Shown: positions 26,769 to 34,854 of the stretch, one piece after another
Numbering within the stretch: position 1 is the first letter of the stretch
Layout: every line of letters begins with the position of its first letter
Source of the DNA: Acidimicrobiaceae bacterium
Lineage (GTDB): Bacteria > Actinomycetota > Acidimicrobiia > Acidimicrobiales > RAAP-2
Assembly: GCA_003141815.1 (NCBI GenBank)
Contig: PLNQ01000012.1
Location: 1-51,741 of the forward strand
Direction of reading: 5' to 3'
DNA length: 51,741 nucleotides
The notes under the pieces: generated by a model
Seen by the model: only the letters and a program-made list of their open reading frames with translations
The model's database searches: none
Told to the model about the DNA's origin: nothing
Position numbers and translations under genes: made by a program

Positions 26769-26792
26769 GCGAAATCGCCCGAGCGAAACCGA

Positions 26793-26798
26793 TAAACT
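26793..26798 (+). promoter_or_regulatory. -10 element TAAACT for the LytR-CpsA-Psr gene
   Basis: TAAACT ends 6 nt before ATG 26805, separating this gene from the suf transcript and suggesting a leaderless start. Confidence 0.45.
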
Positions 26799-26804
26799 TC
26801 ATTA

Positions 26805-28199
26805 ATGGCTAGAGGACAGGATGGCGCTCCTGGAGAGCCAAACTCGGATCGCCGTGCTCGCTCGAAAGAGTCAATCGTTAACCAGCACCGATTGATGGAA
26901 CTCGGTAATGCCGTCGATCAGCGCGGCGGCGTCAAAGGGAAGAACCGCGCGAAACGACCGCACCGCCTTCGCCGGCGACTCATCATCTCGGGCGTCTCGC
27001 TCATCGTGGTGATCGCGGGGGTGATCGGCGGCAGTTACTACTACGCCAACTACCGTTTCAACAACATCCCGAAGGTCAACGTCGCGCACGAGGTGAAGGC
27101 CATCTCGGGCAAGCCCTTCAATATCCTCATGATCGGCTCGGACTCTCGGGCCGGGCTGACGGGTGCGGTCGCTGCTCAGACGGGTGCCTCCACCGGGGCG
27201 GTCTCGGGCCAACGAAGCGACGTGGTGAAAGTCATCCACATCGACCCGCAGGCGGGAACCATCTCCATGGTGTCGATCCCTCGGGACACGGTCGTGACGC
27301 TCCTCGCGAACCAGTCGCTCTACGGCCAGTTCAATCGCATCAACGTAAACTTCGGTAACGGTCCCTCCCTCCTCGCCCAGACCATCACCGCCAACTTCGG
27401 CATTCCTATCAATCAAACGATCGTGGTGAGCTTCGCCGGACTCATCAACGCCGCCGACGCTCTCGGCGGGGTTTACCTTGACTTTCCCTACCCGTCGTGG
27501 GATCCCTACTCGGGCCTTCGTATCGCGCACGCGGGATGTCAACTCATAAGGGGTTTCGAGGCGCTAGCCGTCACGCGAAGTCGTCACTTTTACTACAACA
27601 CGACTGGCGCCACGACGTTTCCAAAAGTCAATGCCAGTTACTCAGCGATAACGAACGCCGGCTGGGTCTACGACGGCACGAGCGACTTTGGTCGCATCGA
27701 TCGCCAGAACGCCTTCCTACGCGCCACTGTCGACCAGGCGAAGAAACTCTATAACCCCTTGACGATCGACAAGTTCCTCTCGGCGATCCCTCAAGGCGTC
27801 ACCCTGGACAGCAACTTCAGCCTGAATGAACTCATTAGGCTCGCGGTGCGCTTTCACGGTATCAACGCCAACGCCATCCAGACCTACACGCTACCCACGT
27901 ACTCGGCGGTGAACGGCACCCTCGGCGACGTACTCTACGTGCAACAGCCCCTCGCGCAAGAACAGCTCGTCGGCATCTTCGGCTCGCAGCTCACCACACC
28001 TACGAACCCTCCGCCGAACGAACAGCTCCAGACGCCCCAGCCTCCCTTCGTCGCGGTCACGACGACGACGGTACCGTCGGCAAACACGCCGACGGCAACG
28101 TCAGGCAAGAAGAAGCATGTCTCGGCTGGGACCACCACGGCGACGAATCCGACGTTGACCGTGTCATCGTTTGACCCGAGGTCCTGCACGCCGTCGTGA
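26805..28199 (+). CDS. LytR-CpsA-Psr family cell-wall ligase
   Basis: Membrane-anchored enzyme that transfers lipid-linked glycopolymers to peptidoglycan (in mycobacteria, arabinogalactan ligation). The 464-aa protein has a basic cytoplasmic N-terminus, one span at about 58-80 (LIISGVSLIVVIAGVIGG), then the extracellular LCP domain with NILMIGSDSRAG, GQRSDVVKVIHIDP, SMVSIPRDT and SFAGLINAADALGGV, keeping the Asp and Arg residues that bind the pyrophosphate. The C-terminus is a Thr/Pro-rich tail ending SFDPRSCTPS. It sits between the two convergent arms of the suf locus and ends 2 nt before sufU. Confidence 0.93.
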   Translation: MARGQDGAPGEPNSDRRARSKESIVNQHRLMELGNAVDQRGGVKGKNRAKRPHRLRRRLIISGVSLIVVIAGVIGGSYYYANYRFNNIPKVNVAHEVKAISGKPFNILMIGSDSRAGLTGAVAAQTGASTGAVSGQRSDVVKVIHIDPQAGTISMVSIPRDTVVTLLANQSLYGQFNRINVNFGNGPSLLAQTITANFGIPINQTIVVSFAGLINAADALGGVYLDFPYPSWDPYSGLRIAHAGCQLIRGFEALAVTRSRHFYYNTTGATTFPKVNASYSAITNAGWVYDGTSDFGRIDRQNAFLRATVDQAKKLYNPLTIDKFLSAIPQGVTLDSNFSLNELIRLAVRFHGINANAIQTYTLPTYSAVNGTLGDVLYVQQPLAQEQLVGIFGSQLTTPTNPPPNEQLQTPQPPFVAVTTTTVPSANTPTATSGKKKHVSAGTTTATNPTLTVSSFDPRSCTPS

Positions 28200-28201
28200 A
28201 G

Positions 28202-28666
28202 TTAGGCGAGTTCCTCTAGACCTTGGCGCAGCGTGTTCCACGCCAGCGTCGCGCACTTAATCCGTACCGGGAACTTCACCACGCCCTGGAGGGCCGCGAG
28301 TTCACCGAGTCGGCGCAAGTCCACCTCGTCGTCGTGGTCCTCATCCTTCGCGAGCGCCGACTCGTGCACGGTCATCAACTTCTTGAAGGAGTCGATGACT
28401 TCGTTGACCTCGTCGAGAGGCTTGCCCTTGACGGCGCCGCTCATAAGCGACGACGACGACTGGGAGATCGAGCAACCGTGTCCGGTCAGCTTGATGTCGA
28501 CGAGGACGCCGTCGCGAACGTCGAGGTACTCGACCACTTCGTCCCCGCAGAGCGGGTTGAAGCCCTCCACCCGGTGGGCGGGCGGTGAGGCGAGTTCACC
28601 GCGATTGCGCGGTGAACGGTAGTGGTCGAGGATGATTTCGCGGTAGAGGTCTTCGAGGTTCGCCAT
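28202..28666 (-). CDS. sufU: Sulfur transfer protein SufU
   Basis: Zinc-dependent sulfurtransferase that accepts persulfide sulfur from SufS. The 154-aa protein has the IscU-like fold with C40 in FNPLCGDE, C65 in GHGCSISQ, and C138 in KCATLAW, plus the SufU-specific insertion between the second and third cysteines. It is the last gene of sufC2-sufS-sufU, 3 nt after sufS, and convergent with the LCP gene. Confidence 0.94.
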   Translation of the reverse strand: MANLEDLYREIILDHYRSPRNRGELASPPAHRVEGFNPLCGDEVVEYLDVRDGVLVDIKLTGHGCSISQSSSSLMSGAVKGKPLDEVNEVIDSFKKLMTVHESALAKDEDHDDEVDLRRLGELAALQGVVKFPVRIKCATLAWNTLRQGLEELA

Positions 28667-28669
28667 GTC

Positions 28670-29905
28670 CTAGCCAAACATTTTAACGGCGTGTTCGAGT
28701 GCTTCGAGGAGCACGTCGGTGTCCTTGGTCATGGAGTAGGGGCCGAAGGACGCGCGCGCCGTCGCGGCGAGTCCGAAGCGTCGCATAAGGGGCTTCGCGC
28801 AGTGGTGTCCCGGTCGAACGCAGACGCCGAACTGGTCGAGAACTTGGGCGACGTCGTGGGGGTGTACGCCCTCGACGTCAAGACTGATGACGCCACCGCG
28901 GTCGGTCGTGTCGCGAGGTCCGATGACGCGAACGCGCCCGTCGAATGTCAACTCCAAGCGGGTGAGCGCGTCGTGCGTGAGGATTCGCTCGTGGGCGGCC
29001 ACGTTCTCCATGCCCAGTCCCTCGAGGTAACGTACGGCGGCGTGGAGGCCGACCGCTTCGGCGATGGGTGGCGTCCCGGCTTCGAAGCGCGCGACGCCCT
29101 TGGCCGGCGTGTAGCCGTCGACGCGTACGTCGGCGATCATTCCGCCACCACCGAGGAAGGGTGGCATGGTGTCCAAGACGTGCTCGCGCGTCCACAAGAC
29201 GCCGATGCCCGTAGGACCGAGCATCTTGTGACCCGAGAACGCGGCGAAGTCGACGTCGAGATCGGCGACGTCGGTAGGACCGTGCGCGAGCATCTGCGCG
29301 GCGTCAACGGCGACGAGGGCGCCCACGTCGTGCGCCGCACGCGCGAGATCCTTCACCGGCGGCCTCGTGCCGAGCACGTTGGACATCCCGGTGATGGAGA
29401 GGAGTTTGACGCCCTTCAAGAGTCCGTCAAGGTTCGAAAGGTCGAGGCGGTAGTCGTCGCCGACGGGAATGAAGCGAACCTCGATGCCCGTCGATTCACG
29501 CAACTGGAACCACGGCACGATGTTGGCATGATGTTCTATCTCGCTGACCAGGACGACGTCACCGCTTTTAAGGTTGGTGGCGCCCCAACTCTTCGCCAGG
29601 AGGTTGAACGACTCGGTGGTGTTCTTCGTGAAGACCACTTCGTTCTCGCCGCCCGGGGCGTTGATGAAGCGCGCGACGGCGTTGCGAGATCCTTCGTAGG
29701 CCTCCGTCGCCTCGTTCGCGGTCTGGTAGACGCCCCGATGGACGTTGGCGTGGCGCAGTTCGTAGTACCGGCTCATGGCATCGATGACCGCGTGCGGCTG
29801 CAGCGAACTCGCGCCCGAATCGAGGTACGTGATCGCCCGGCCATTGACGACGCGCGTGAGGAGGGGAATGTCCGCGCGAACGCGTCGAGCACTGAAGCTC
29901 GTCAC
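28670..29905 (-). CDS. sufS: Cysteine desulfurase SufS
   Basis: PLP enzyme that removes sulfur from cysteine for cluster assembly. The 411-aa protein has YLDSGASSLQP, SEIEHHANIVPW, the PLP lysine in FSGHKMLGPTG (K227) and the persulfide cysteine in RPGHHCAKPLMRRF (C369), which together mark the type II SufS class. GTG 29905 overlaps the stop of the second sufC as GTGA. It is followed by sufU, its usual partner. Confidence 0.95.
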   Translation of the reverse strand: MTSFSARRVRADIPLLTRVVNGRAITYLDSGASSLQPHAVIDAMSRYYELRHANVHRGVYQTANEATEAYEGSRNAVARFINAPGGENEVVFTKNTTESFNLLAKSWGATNLKSGDVVLVSEIEHHANIVPWFQLRESTGIEVRFIPVGDDYRLDLSNLDGLLKGVKLLSITGMSNVLGTRPPVKDLARAAHDVGALVAVDAAQMLAHGPTDVADLDVDFAAFSGHKMLGPTGIGVLWTREHVLDTMPPFLGGGGMIADVRVDGYTPAKGVARFEAGTPPIAEAVGLHAAVRYLEGLGMENVAAHERILTHDALTRLELTFDGRVRVIGPRDTTDRGGVISLDVEGVHPHDVAQVLDQFGVCVRPGHHCAKPLMRRFGLAATARASFGPYSMTKDTDVLLEALEHAVKMFG

Positions 29906-30660
29906 GCGCTCACCGGTCGCCAGGCGTCGTAGCCCTCATGGTCGATCTGCTGGGCGAGTTCGGCCCCGCCGGAGTGCACGATTTGGCCGTCGAACAAGAC
30001 GTGCACGAAGTCGGGTCGGATCTCGTCGAGGAGTTTGACGTAGTGCGTGACGACGACCGCGCCCATGGCGGGGTGTTGTTCACGAACGGTACGTACACCC
30101 TTGGCGACGACGCGCAACGCGTCGATGTCGAGACCCGAGTCGGTCTCGTCGAGCAGAGCGATAACGGGATCGAGGAGCGCCATCTGCAAGACCTCGTTGC
30201 GCTTGCGCTCGCCGCCGGAGAACCCGTCGTTGAGGTGGCGTTCGGCGAAGGCGCTGTCGATGCCGAGTCGGTCCATCCACTCCGCTAAGTCCAGACGCAC
30301 CTCGAGCACGCTGAGTTCCTCGAGGCCCTTACGCGCGGCGATGGCCTGACGCAAGAACTGAATGACCGAGACGCCGCCGATGGCTTCGGGGTACTGAAAG
30401 GCGAGAAAGATGCCCGCACGAGCTCGAACGTCGGGAGTCCACGCGGCGATGTTCTCGCCCTTCAACAAGATCTCGCCGCTCGTCACTTTGTAGCCCGGGT
30501 GACCCATGATGACGCTCGCGAGCGTGGACTTGCCCGCGCCATTGGGTCCCATGAGCGCGTGCACTTCGCCCTCATTGACGATCAGGTCCACGCCGCGCAA
30601 GATGGACGACCCTTCGGCCTCAGCGTGAAGATTACGTAGTTCAAGCAGTGGTTTTGGCAC
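29902..30660 (-). CDS. sufC: Fe-S assembly ATPase SufC (copy 2)
   Basis: A second, complete SufC ATPase of 252 aa at the head of the minus-strand sufC-sufS-sufU operon. It has Walker A GPNGAGKST (38-46), the canonical Q-loop region LAFQYPEAIGGVS, signature FSGGERKRNEVL, Walker B VIALLDETDSGLD and H-loop VVTHYVKLLDEIRPDFVHV. It matches textbook SufC more closely than copy 1. Two SufC genes in one locus on opposite strands are unusual; SufC acts as a dimer, so a heterodimer or condition-specific exchange is possible. A metallo-hydrolase gene follows upstream on the same strand after 41 nt. Confidence 0.94.
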   Translation of the reverse strand: MPKPLLELRNLHAEAEGSSILRGVDLIVNEGEVHALMGPNGAGKSTLASVIMGHPGYKVTSGEILLKGENIAAWTPDVRARAGIFLAFQYPEAIGGVSVIQFLRQAIAARKGLEELSVLEVRLDLAEWMDRLGIDSAFAERHLNDGFSGGERKRNEVLQMALLDPVIALLDETDSGLDIDALRVVAKGVRTVREQHPAMGAVVVTHYVKLLDEIRPDFVHVLFDGQIVHSGGAELAQQIDHEGYDAWRPVSA

Positions 30661-30701
30661 GCAGTGAGCCTACTGGTGAAGAGTGAAGCGTTGACCTGGG
30701 C

Positions 30702-31319
30702 TCACCAACCGCGTTCGACCCACTCGTCGAGGTGCGGCCGCTCAGTACCGATCGACGACGACGCTCCGTGACCGGGCCAGATCGTCGTCGCGTCGTCGTA
30801 GGCGCGAAAGAGTCGCTCGTCGATGGAGGTGATGATCGTCGCGAAGTCACCACCTTCGAACGTGGCGTTACCCGGGCCGCCGGGGAACAAGGTGTCACCG
30901 GTGAAGAGCATCGGCGTGTCCTCAAGCGCGAAGCAGATGCTGCCCGGCGTGTGGCCGGGCGTGTGCACCGTGCGCAGTCGAAGATCGCCCACCGAGTGCA
31001 CCGTGTCGTCCTCGAGGAGGTGGTCGTAGCTCGGCAGCATCGCCGCGTCCTCACGTCGCACCCAGACCTCGATACCCGCGTCGCGCACCTCGGTGACGGC
31101 GCCGATGTGATCCCAGTGGCCGTGAGTCTCCAAGACCGACGTGACGCCGAGCCGTGTCGCGACGCGAAGTAATCGGTCGTGCTCGTTCGCGGCGTCGAGA
31201 AGCGCGGCTTCGCCGCTTCGCCGACATCGCACGACGTACACGTTGTTGTCGATCGGGCCCACCACGAATCGGTGGACCTCGGCGACGGCGTTTGACCAGA
31301 CCAGTTCCACGTTGTCCAC
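30702..31319 (-). CDS. Metallo-beta-lactamase fold hydrolase (glyoxalase II-like)
   Basis: A 205-aa MBL-fold protein with the metal motif THGHWDHIG (H-x-H-x-D-H), the later ligands in HTPGHTPGSICF, FTGDTLFPGG and WPGHGASS. The compact single-domain layout fits hydroxyacylglutathione hydrolase or related thioester hydrolases; actinobacteria use mycothiol or other thiols, so the substrate is uncertain. The frame is open to 31505, but GTG 31319 starts at the first homologous residue and CATTCT lies 6 nt upstream. It is upstream of sufC2 with a 41-nt gap and may be read through into it. Confidence 0.87.
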   Translation of the reverse strand: MDNVELVWSNAVAEVHRFVVGPIDNNVYVVRCRRSGEAALLDAANEHDRLLRVATRLGVTSVLETHGHWDHIGAVTEVRDAGIEVWVRREDAAMLPSYDHLLEDDTVHSVGDLRLRTVHTPGHTPGSICFALEDTPMLFTGDTLFPGGPGNATFEGGDFATIITSIDERLFRAYDDATTIWPGHGASSSIGTERPHLDEWVERGW

Positions 31320-31407
31320 GACCCCAGAATGCCACGAAATATCGCGCCGCCGAGATTGACTAATCTCGACGTTGGCGCCGTACGCGCGGAGAAGAAGAGG
31401 GCTCGCA

Positions 31408-32523
31408 ATGAACTTTGGCTTTAGCGAAGAGCAGGAAGAACTTCGCAAAATGGTGCGCCGCTTCTTAGAGGAAAAGTCTCCTGAGAGCGAAGTTCGTCGC
31501 CTCATGGCGACAGCCGAGGGCTACGACCCTGCCGTGTGGGCACAGATGGCGAACGAACTGGCCTTGCAGGGACTGGGCATTCCCGAGGAGTTCGGGGGAC
31601 AGGGCTTCGGCCCGGTCGAGCTGTACGTGGTCTTCGAGGAGATGGGCGCGGCGCTGCTCTGCTCGCCGTACTTCTCGACAGTGGCGCTCGCGGCGAACGC
31701 GCTGCTCTTCGTCGGCAACGACGAGGACAAGGCGGCGTTTCTTCCCGGCATCGCGTCGGGCGAGACCATCGCGACCCTGGCCGTCACCGATGACGCTGGA
31801 CTGTGGGATCTCATGGCGACGTCCACCACGGCCGCGCGCTCGGGCGACGCCTTCGTCCTGAACGGCGTTCGCAGCTACGTCACCGACGGCTCGACGGCCA
31901 CGTTGTTACTCGTGCCCGCGATGACGGACAAAGGGCTCTCGCTCTTCGCCGTTGACGGCGACGCGCCGGGTGTCGCGCGCGAATCCCTCTCGACCATGGA
32001 TCAGACCCGCAAGCAGAGTCGTATCGAGTTCACTGACGTTCCTGCGCGGCTCGTCGGCGACGAGGGCGGTGCCCTCGCTGGCTTGGAAGCGACGTTGCAA
32101 GTGGCTGAGGCCGCGCTCGCGGCCGAGCAGGTCGGTGGCGCGCAGCGCGTGCTCGACGCGTCGGTTGAGTACGCGAAGAATCGCGTGCAGTTCGGTCGGC
32201 CCATCGGATCGTTCCAAGCGATAAAGCACAAGTGCGCCGACATGTTGCTGGACGTCGAGTCCGCGAAGTCCGCCGCGTACTACGCGGCCTGGGCCGCGCA
32301 GGAGCGCAACGACGAGTTGCCCATCGCGGCAAGTCTCGCCAAGTCGTTCTGTTCCGAGGCCTACTTTCACTGCGCGGCGGAGAACATTCAGATTCACGGT
32401 GGCATCGGCTTCACCTGGGAACACCCCGCGCACCTCTACTTCAAACGTGCGAAGAGTTCGGAACTGTTCTTAGGGGACCCGGCGTACCACCGCGAACTGT
32501 TGGCGCAACGCCTAGGTATCTAG
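31408..32523 (+). CDS. Acyl-CoA dehydrogenase
   Basis: A 371-aa acyl-CoA dehydrogenase starting MNFGFSEEQEELRKMVRRF. It has the helical N-terminus, a middle domain that is less conserved than usual (LAVTDDAGLWDLMATST in place of the T-E-P-x-x-G-S-D motif), and the C-terminal QIHGGIGFTWEHPAHLYFKRAK. The catalytic Glu loop is replaced by SSELFLGDPAYHREL. These features match actinobacterial FadE heteromer subunits that need a partner, as in steroid side-chain degradation, but no partner is adjacent. ATG 31408 was chosen over the longer frame because of AGAGGG and homology. It is divergent from the MBL gene. Confidence 0.88.
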   Translation: MNFGFSEEQEELRKMVRRFLEEKSPESEVRRLMATAEGYDPAVWAQMANELALQGLGIPEEFGGQGFGPVELYVVFEEMGAALLCSPYFSTVALAANALLFVGNDEDKAAFLPGIASGETIATLAVTDDAGLWDLMATSTTAARSGDAFVLNGVRSYVTDGSTATLLLVPAMTDKGLSLFAVDGDAPGVARESLSTMDQTRKQSRIEFTDVPARLVGDEGGALAGLEATLQVAEAALAAEQVGGAQRVLDASVEYAKNRVQFGRPIGSFQAIKHKCADMLLDVESAKSAAYYAAWAAQERNDELPIAASLAKSFCSEAYFHCAAENIQIHGGIGFTWEHPAHLYFKRAKSSELFLGDPAYHRELLAQRLGI

Positions 32524-32529
32524 TCACTC

Positions 32530-33276
32530 GTGCTCGCCCACGAGCAACTCCAAAGTGGCGGGTCACTGCTCGACCTACGAATTTCCGATTCGAACGCTCG
32601 CCCCGTCGTGGGTCACGTCCTCGTGTTGGTGCACGGCCTACCTCGCTTGGTGGGCATGGGACGTCAAGCGGCGGGCTTGTTGCCGGAATTGGCCGAACAC
32701 GTCGCGAACGAATCAGGCTGGCTGGTCGCCACGGGGACCTTGTCGGGGGTTGGCGGGAGTACTGGCACGTTCTCGGCGTCGAAGTGGCGTGAGGACTTAG
32801 CGACGATTCTCGACCGTGTTGCTGAAGGTGACCTCCGGATATCACTGGCCGGCTTTGGTTTCGGTGGATCGCTGGCGCTCGCCGCCGCCGCGGCGGATGA
32901 TCGAGTTCGCGGCGTCGCCACGTTCGCCGCGCCCGCGCACCTCGTGGCGTGGGCCGGATCGGCCGTGGAGATCCACCGCGCGGTGCAGATTGCTGGCGTC
33001 GTGGGCGACGATAAGGAATTGCTCGCGCCCGACGAGCTTTACAAGGACCTTCTCGCCATCGATCCCATGAAGGCCATCGCCGCGATACCGCCGCGGCGCC
33101 TTCTCATCGGTCACGGAACCGACGACATTGAAGTACCCGCGTCGGACGCGAGGGACCTGGTCGCCGCGGCCGAAGGTCGTGCGGAACTTCGTCTCATTCA
33201 GGGTGCGGGCCACCAACTGCGCGCCGACCCGCGAATGGTGGCGACGTTGTTAGGTTGGCTCGACCGACACCGTTGA
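32530..33276 (+). CDS. Alpha/beta-hydrolase-fold protein lacking the Ser nucleophile
   Basis: A 248-aa alpha/beta hydrolase. It shows an oxyanion-type segment VLVLVHGLPRLVG and the nucleophile-elbow region SLAGFGFGGSLAL, in which the usual Ser is Gly at position 110. The acid and base positions look intact (GTDDIEVP and GAGHQL). It may therefore be a non-catalytic binding protein or use another residue. GTG 32530 lies 6 nt after the acyl-CoA dehydrogenase stop, so they are co-transcribed. The 3' end overlaps convergent thiE by 27 nt. Confidence 0.8.
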   Translation: MLAHEQLQSGGSLLDLRISDSNARPVVGHVLVLVHGLPRLVGMGRQAAGLLPELAEHVANESGWLVATGTLSGVGGSTGTFSASKWREDLATILDRVAEGDLRISLAGFGFGGSLALAAAAADDRVRGVATFAAPAHLVAWAGSAVEIHRAVQIAGVVGDDKELLAPDELYKDLLAIDPMKAIAAIPPRRLLIGHGTDDIEVPASDARDLVAAAEGRAELRLIQGAGHQLRADPRMVATLLGWLDRHR

Positions 33277-33903
33277 CAAGGCTTCGTCGAGCGCCCGACG
33301 AATGTCGCGGGCCTCACGTTCAGGACTGCTCGACTCGGTGAGTGCGCGAACGACCACGAAATGACGTAGTCCGGCCGAAACGAGCGAGGCGACGTTGCTG
33401 GCGTTGACGCCACCAGTCACGAAGACGGGACGGGCACTGCGGGCCTGGCTCGACGTGGCGTACTCGACCCCAGTGCCGGCGCGACCGACTTTGGTGGGTG
33501 TGGGCACGATGGGGCCCGCGCTGAAGTAGGTGGCGTCTTGGCCGAGTGCGCCGTCGAACTCTTCGGCGGAGTGTGTCGAGAGTCCGACGATGGCGGTTGA
33601 TCCAAGTAATGCTCGACAGCGTTCGACGCTGACGTCGTCCTGGCCAACATGTACGCCGTCGGCGCCCGCCTCGAAGGCCAGTTCGGGAACGTCATTCACG
33701 ATGAAAGGAACGTCGAAGGCGCGACAGATGGGGATCATGAGACGGGCTTGCTCGAGCTGCGTTGACGCCGGTAGGACCTTCTCTCGTAGTTGCACGACAT
33801 CGACGCCGCCGCGAAGGACGGCCGGCAGGAAGCTCGCCATGTCGTCGCGTACGCCCACGCACAGATAGAGGTGGCGCGTAGCAAGATCGAACACGTGGAC
33901 CAC
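33250..33903 (-). CDS. thiE: Thiamine-phosphate synthase
   Basis: Joins hydroxymethylpyrimidine pyrophosphate with the thiazole phosphate to give thiamine phosphate. The 217-aa TIM barrel has VQLREK, PFIVNDVPELAFEAGADGVH followed by VGQDDVS, then FSAGPIVPTPTK (phosphate-binding loop) and FVTGGVNASNVASL. All are expected ThiE motifs. The start is GTG 33903. No TPP riboswitch fold is evident in the 58 bp before it. No other thiamine genes are in the window. Confidence 0.93.
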   Translation of the reverse strand: MVHVFDLATRHLYLCVGVRDDMASFLPAVLRGGVDVVQLREKVLPASTQLEQARLMIPICRAFDVPFIVNDVPELAFEAGADGVHVGQDDVSVERCRALLGSTAIVGLSTHSAEEFDGALGQDATYFSAGPIVPTPTKVGRAGTGVEYATSSQARSARPVFVTGGVNASNVASLVSAGLRHFVVVRALTESSSPEREARDIRRALDEALSTVSVEPT

Positions 33904-33961
33904 TTTAGAAGTTCGGGGCTATCTCTCCCCGCACCACGATGAGGTGGGGCAGAATGGGGCT

Positions 33962-34420
33962 ATGCAGATTCCCGCCAAGGCTGAGTACGCGATTCGCGCA
34001 CTTTTGACGTTGGCGGCGAGTGACGTCTCGGTGAGCGCCGATCACTTGGCCCACGAGCAGGATCTGCCGGCCAAGTTTCTCGGAGCAATTCTCTCCGACC
34101 TACGCCGCGGGGGGCTCGTGACGAGCCAACGCGGACCCGAGGGTGGCTTCAAACTTGCCCACGACCCCGACGAGATTACGATCGCCGACATCCTGCGCGT
34201 GGTGAGTGGACCCATGGCCGGCGTCAGGGGCATGCGTCCTGAGACGCTCGTGTACGAAGGCGAGGCCAAGCACCTGCGTGACGTATGGGTGGCCGTCCGC
34301 GGCACATTGCGTGAAGTGCTCGAGCACGTCACTCTCGGGCAGGTACTGCGCGGCGATCTGCCCCCGGTCGTGACGCGTTTCACGGATGACCCGGACGCTT
34401 GGATAACGCGAGTCATATGA
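33962..34420 (+). CDS. Rrf2-family transcription regulator without cysteines
   Basis: A 152-aa winged-helix protein of the Rrf2 family: MQIPAKAEYAIRALLTLA at the start, then DLPAKFLGAILSDLRRGGLV and RGPEGGFKLAHDPDEITIADI, the wing region. IscR/NsrR members bind an Fe-S cluster through three Cys; this one has no Cys at all, so it cannot sense by that route and is probably apo or senses something else. ATG 33962 is preferred, with CAGAAT 6 nt upstream. It overlaps rnhA by ATGA. The suf locus is nearby, but regulation of it is only a guess. Confidence 0.88.
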   Translation: MQIPAKAEYAIRALLTLAASDVSVSADHLAHEQDLPAKFLGAILSDLRRGGLVTSQRGPEGGFKLAHDPDEITIADILRVVSGPMAGVRGMRPETLVYEGEAKHLRDVWVAVRGTLREVLEHVTLGQVLRGDLPPVVTRFTDDPDAWITRVI

Positions 34421-34854
34421 TCCGAATTCATACCGACGGCGCCTGCCGCGGCAATCCCGGACCGGGCGGTTGGGCCTGGGCGAGTGGAGCCGACGAATTC
34501 GCGAGTGGCGCCGAGGCTCACACGACGAATCAGCGCATGGAGGTCATCGCGGTCATCGAAGCACTTCGTGAACACCCCGACGGCCCCATCGAGATCGTCA
34601 GTGACTCGAACTACGTAGTGAAATGTTTTCACGAGAAGTGGTACGTGGGTTGGCTCCGCCGTAACTGGAAGAACACGAAGGGTCAAAGCGTCGCGAACCG
34701 GGACCTCTGGGAAGCACTGCTACCGCTCGTCTTGGAGAGCGGTCGCGAGGTTACCTTCTCGTGGGTCAAGGGTCACTCCGGCGATCGAATGAACGACTTC
34801 GTGGACGAACTGGCAACGGCGGCCGCTGACGCACAGCGTGGTCGTCGCTCCTAG
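34417..34854 (+). CDS. rnhA: Ribonuclease HI
   Basis: Cuts the RNA strand of RNA-DNA hybrids. The 145-aa protein has the complete DEDD active site: D8 in IHTDGACRGNPGPG, E42 in NQRMEVIAVIEAL, D63 in IVSDSNYV and D130 in MNDFVDELA, plus H120 in WVKGHSGD and the basic handle WLRRNWKNTKG. ATG 34417 overlaps the Rrf2 stop as ATGA, giving a coupled two-gene unit. It is a stand-alone RNase HI, not fused to a phosphatase domain as in some actinobacteria. Confidence 0.94.
   Translation: MIRIHTDGACRGNPGPGGWAWASGADEFASGAEAHTTNQRMEVIAVIEALREHPDGPIEIVSDSNYVVKCFHEKWYVGWLRRNWKNTKGQSVANRDLWEALLPLVLESGREVTFSWVKGHSGDRMNDFVDELATAAADAQRGRRS

Noticed and set aside
33904..33961. Possible TPP riboswitch upstream of thiE
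   Set aside because: The 58-bp gap is too short and the conserved CUGAGA core is absent.
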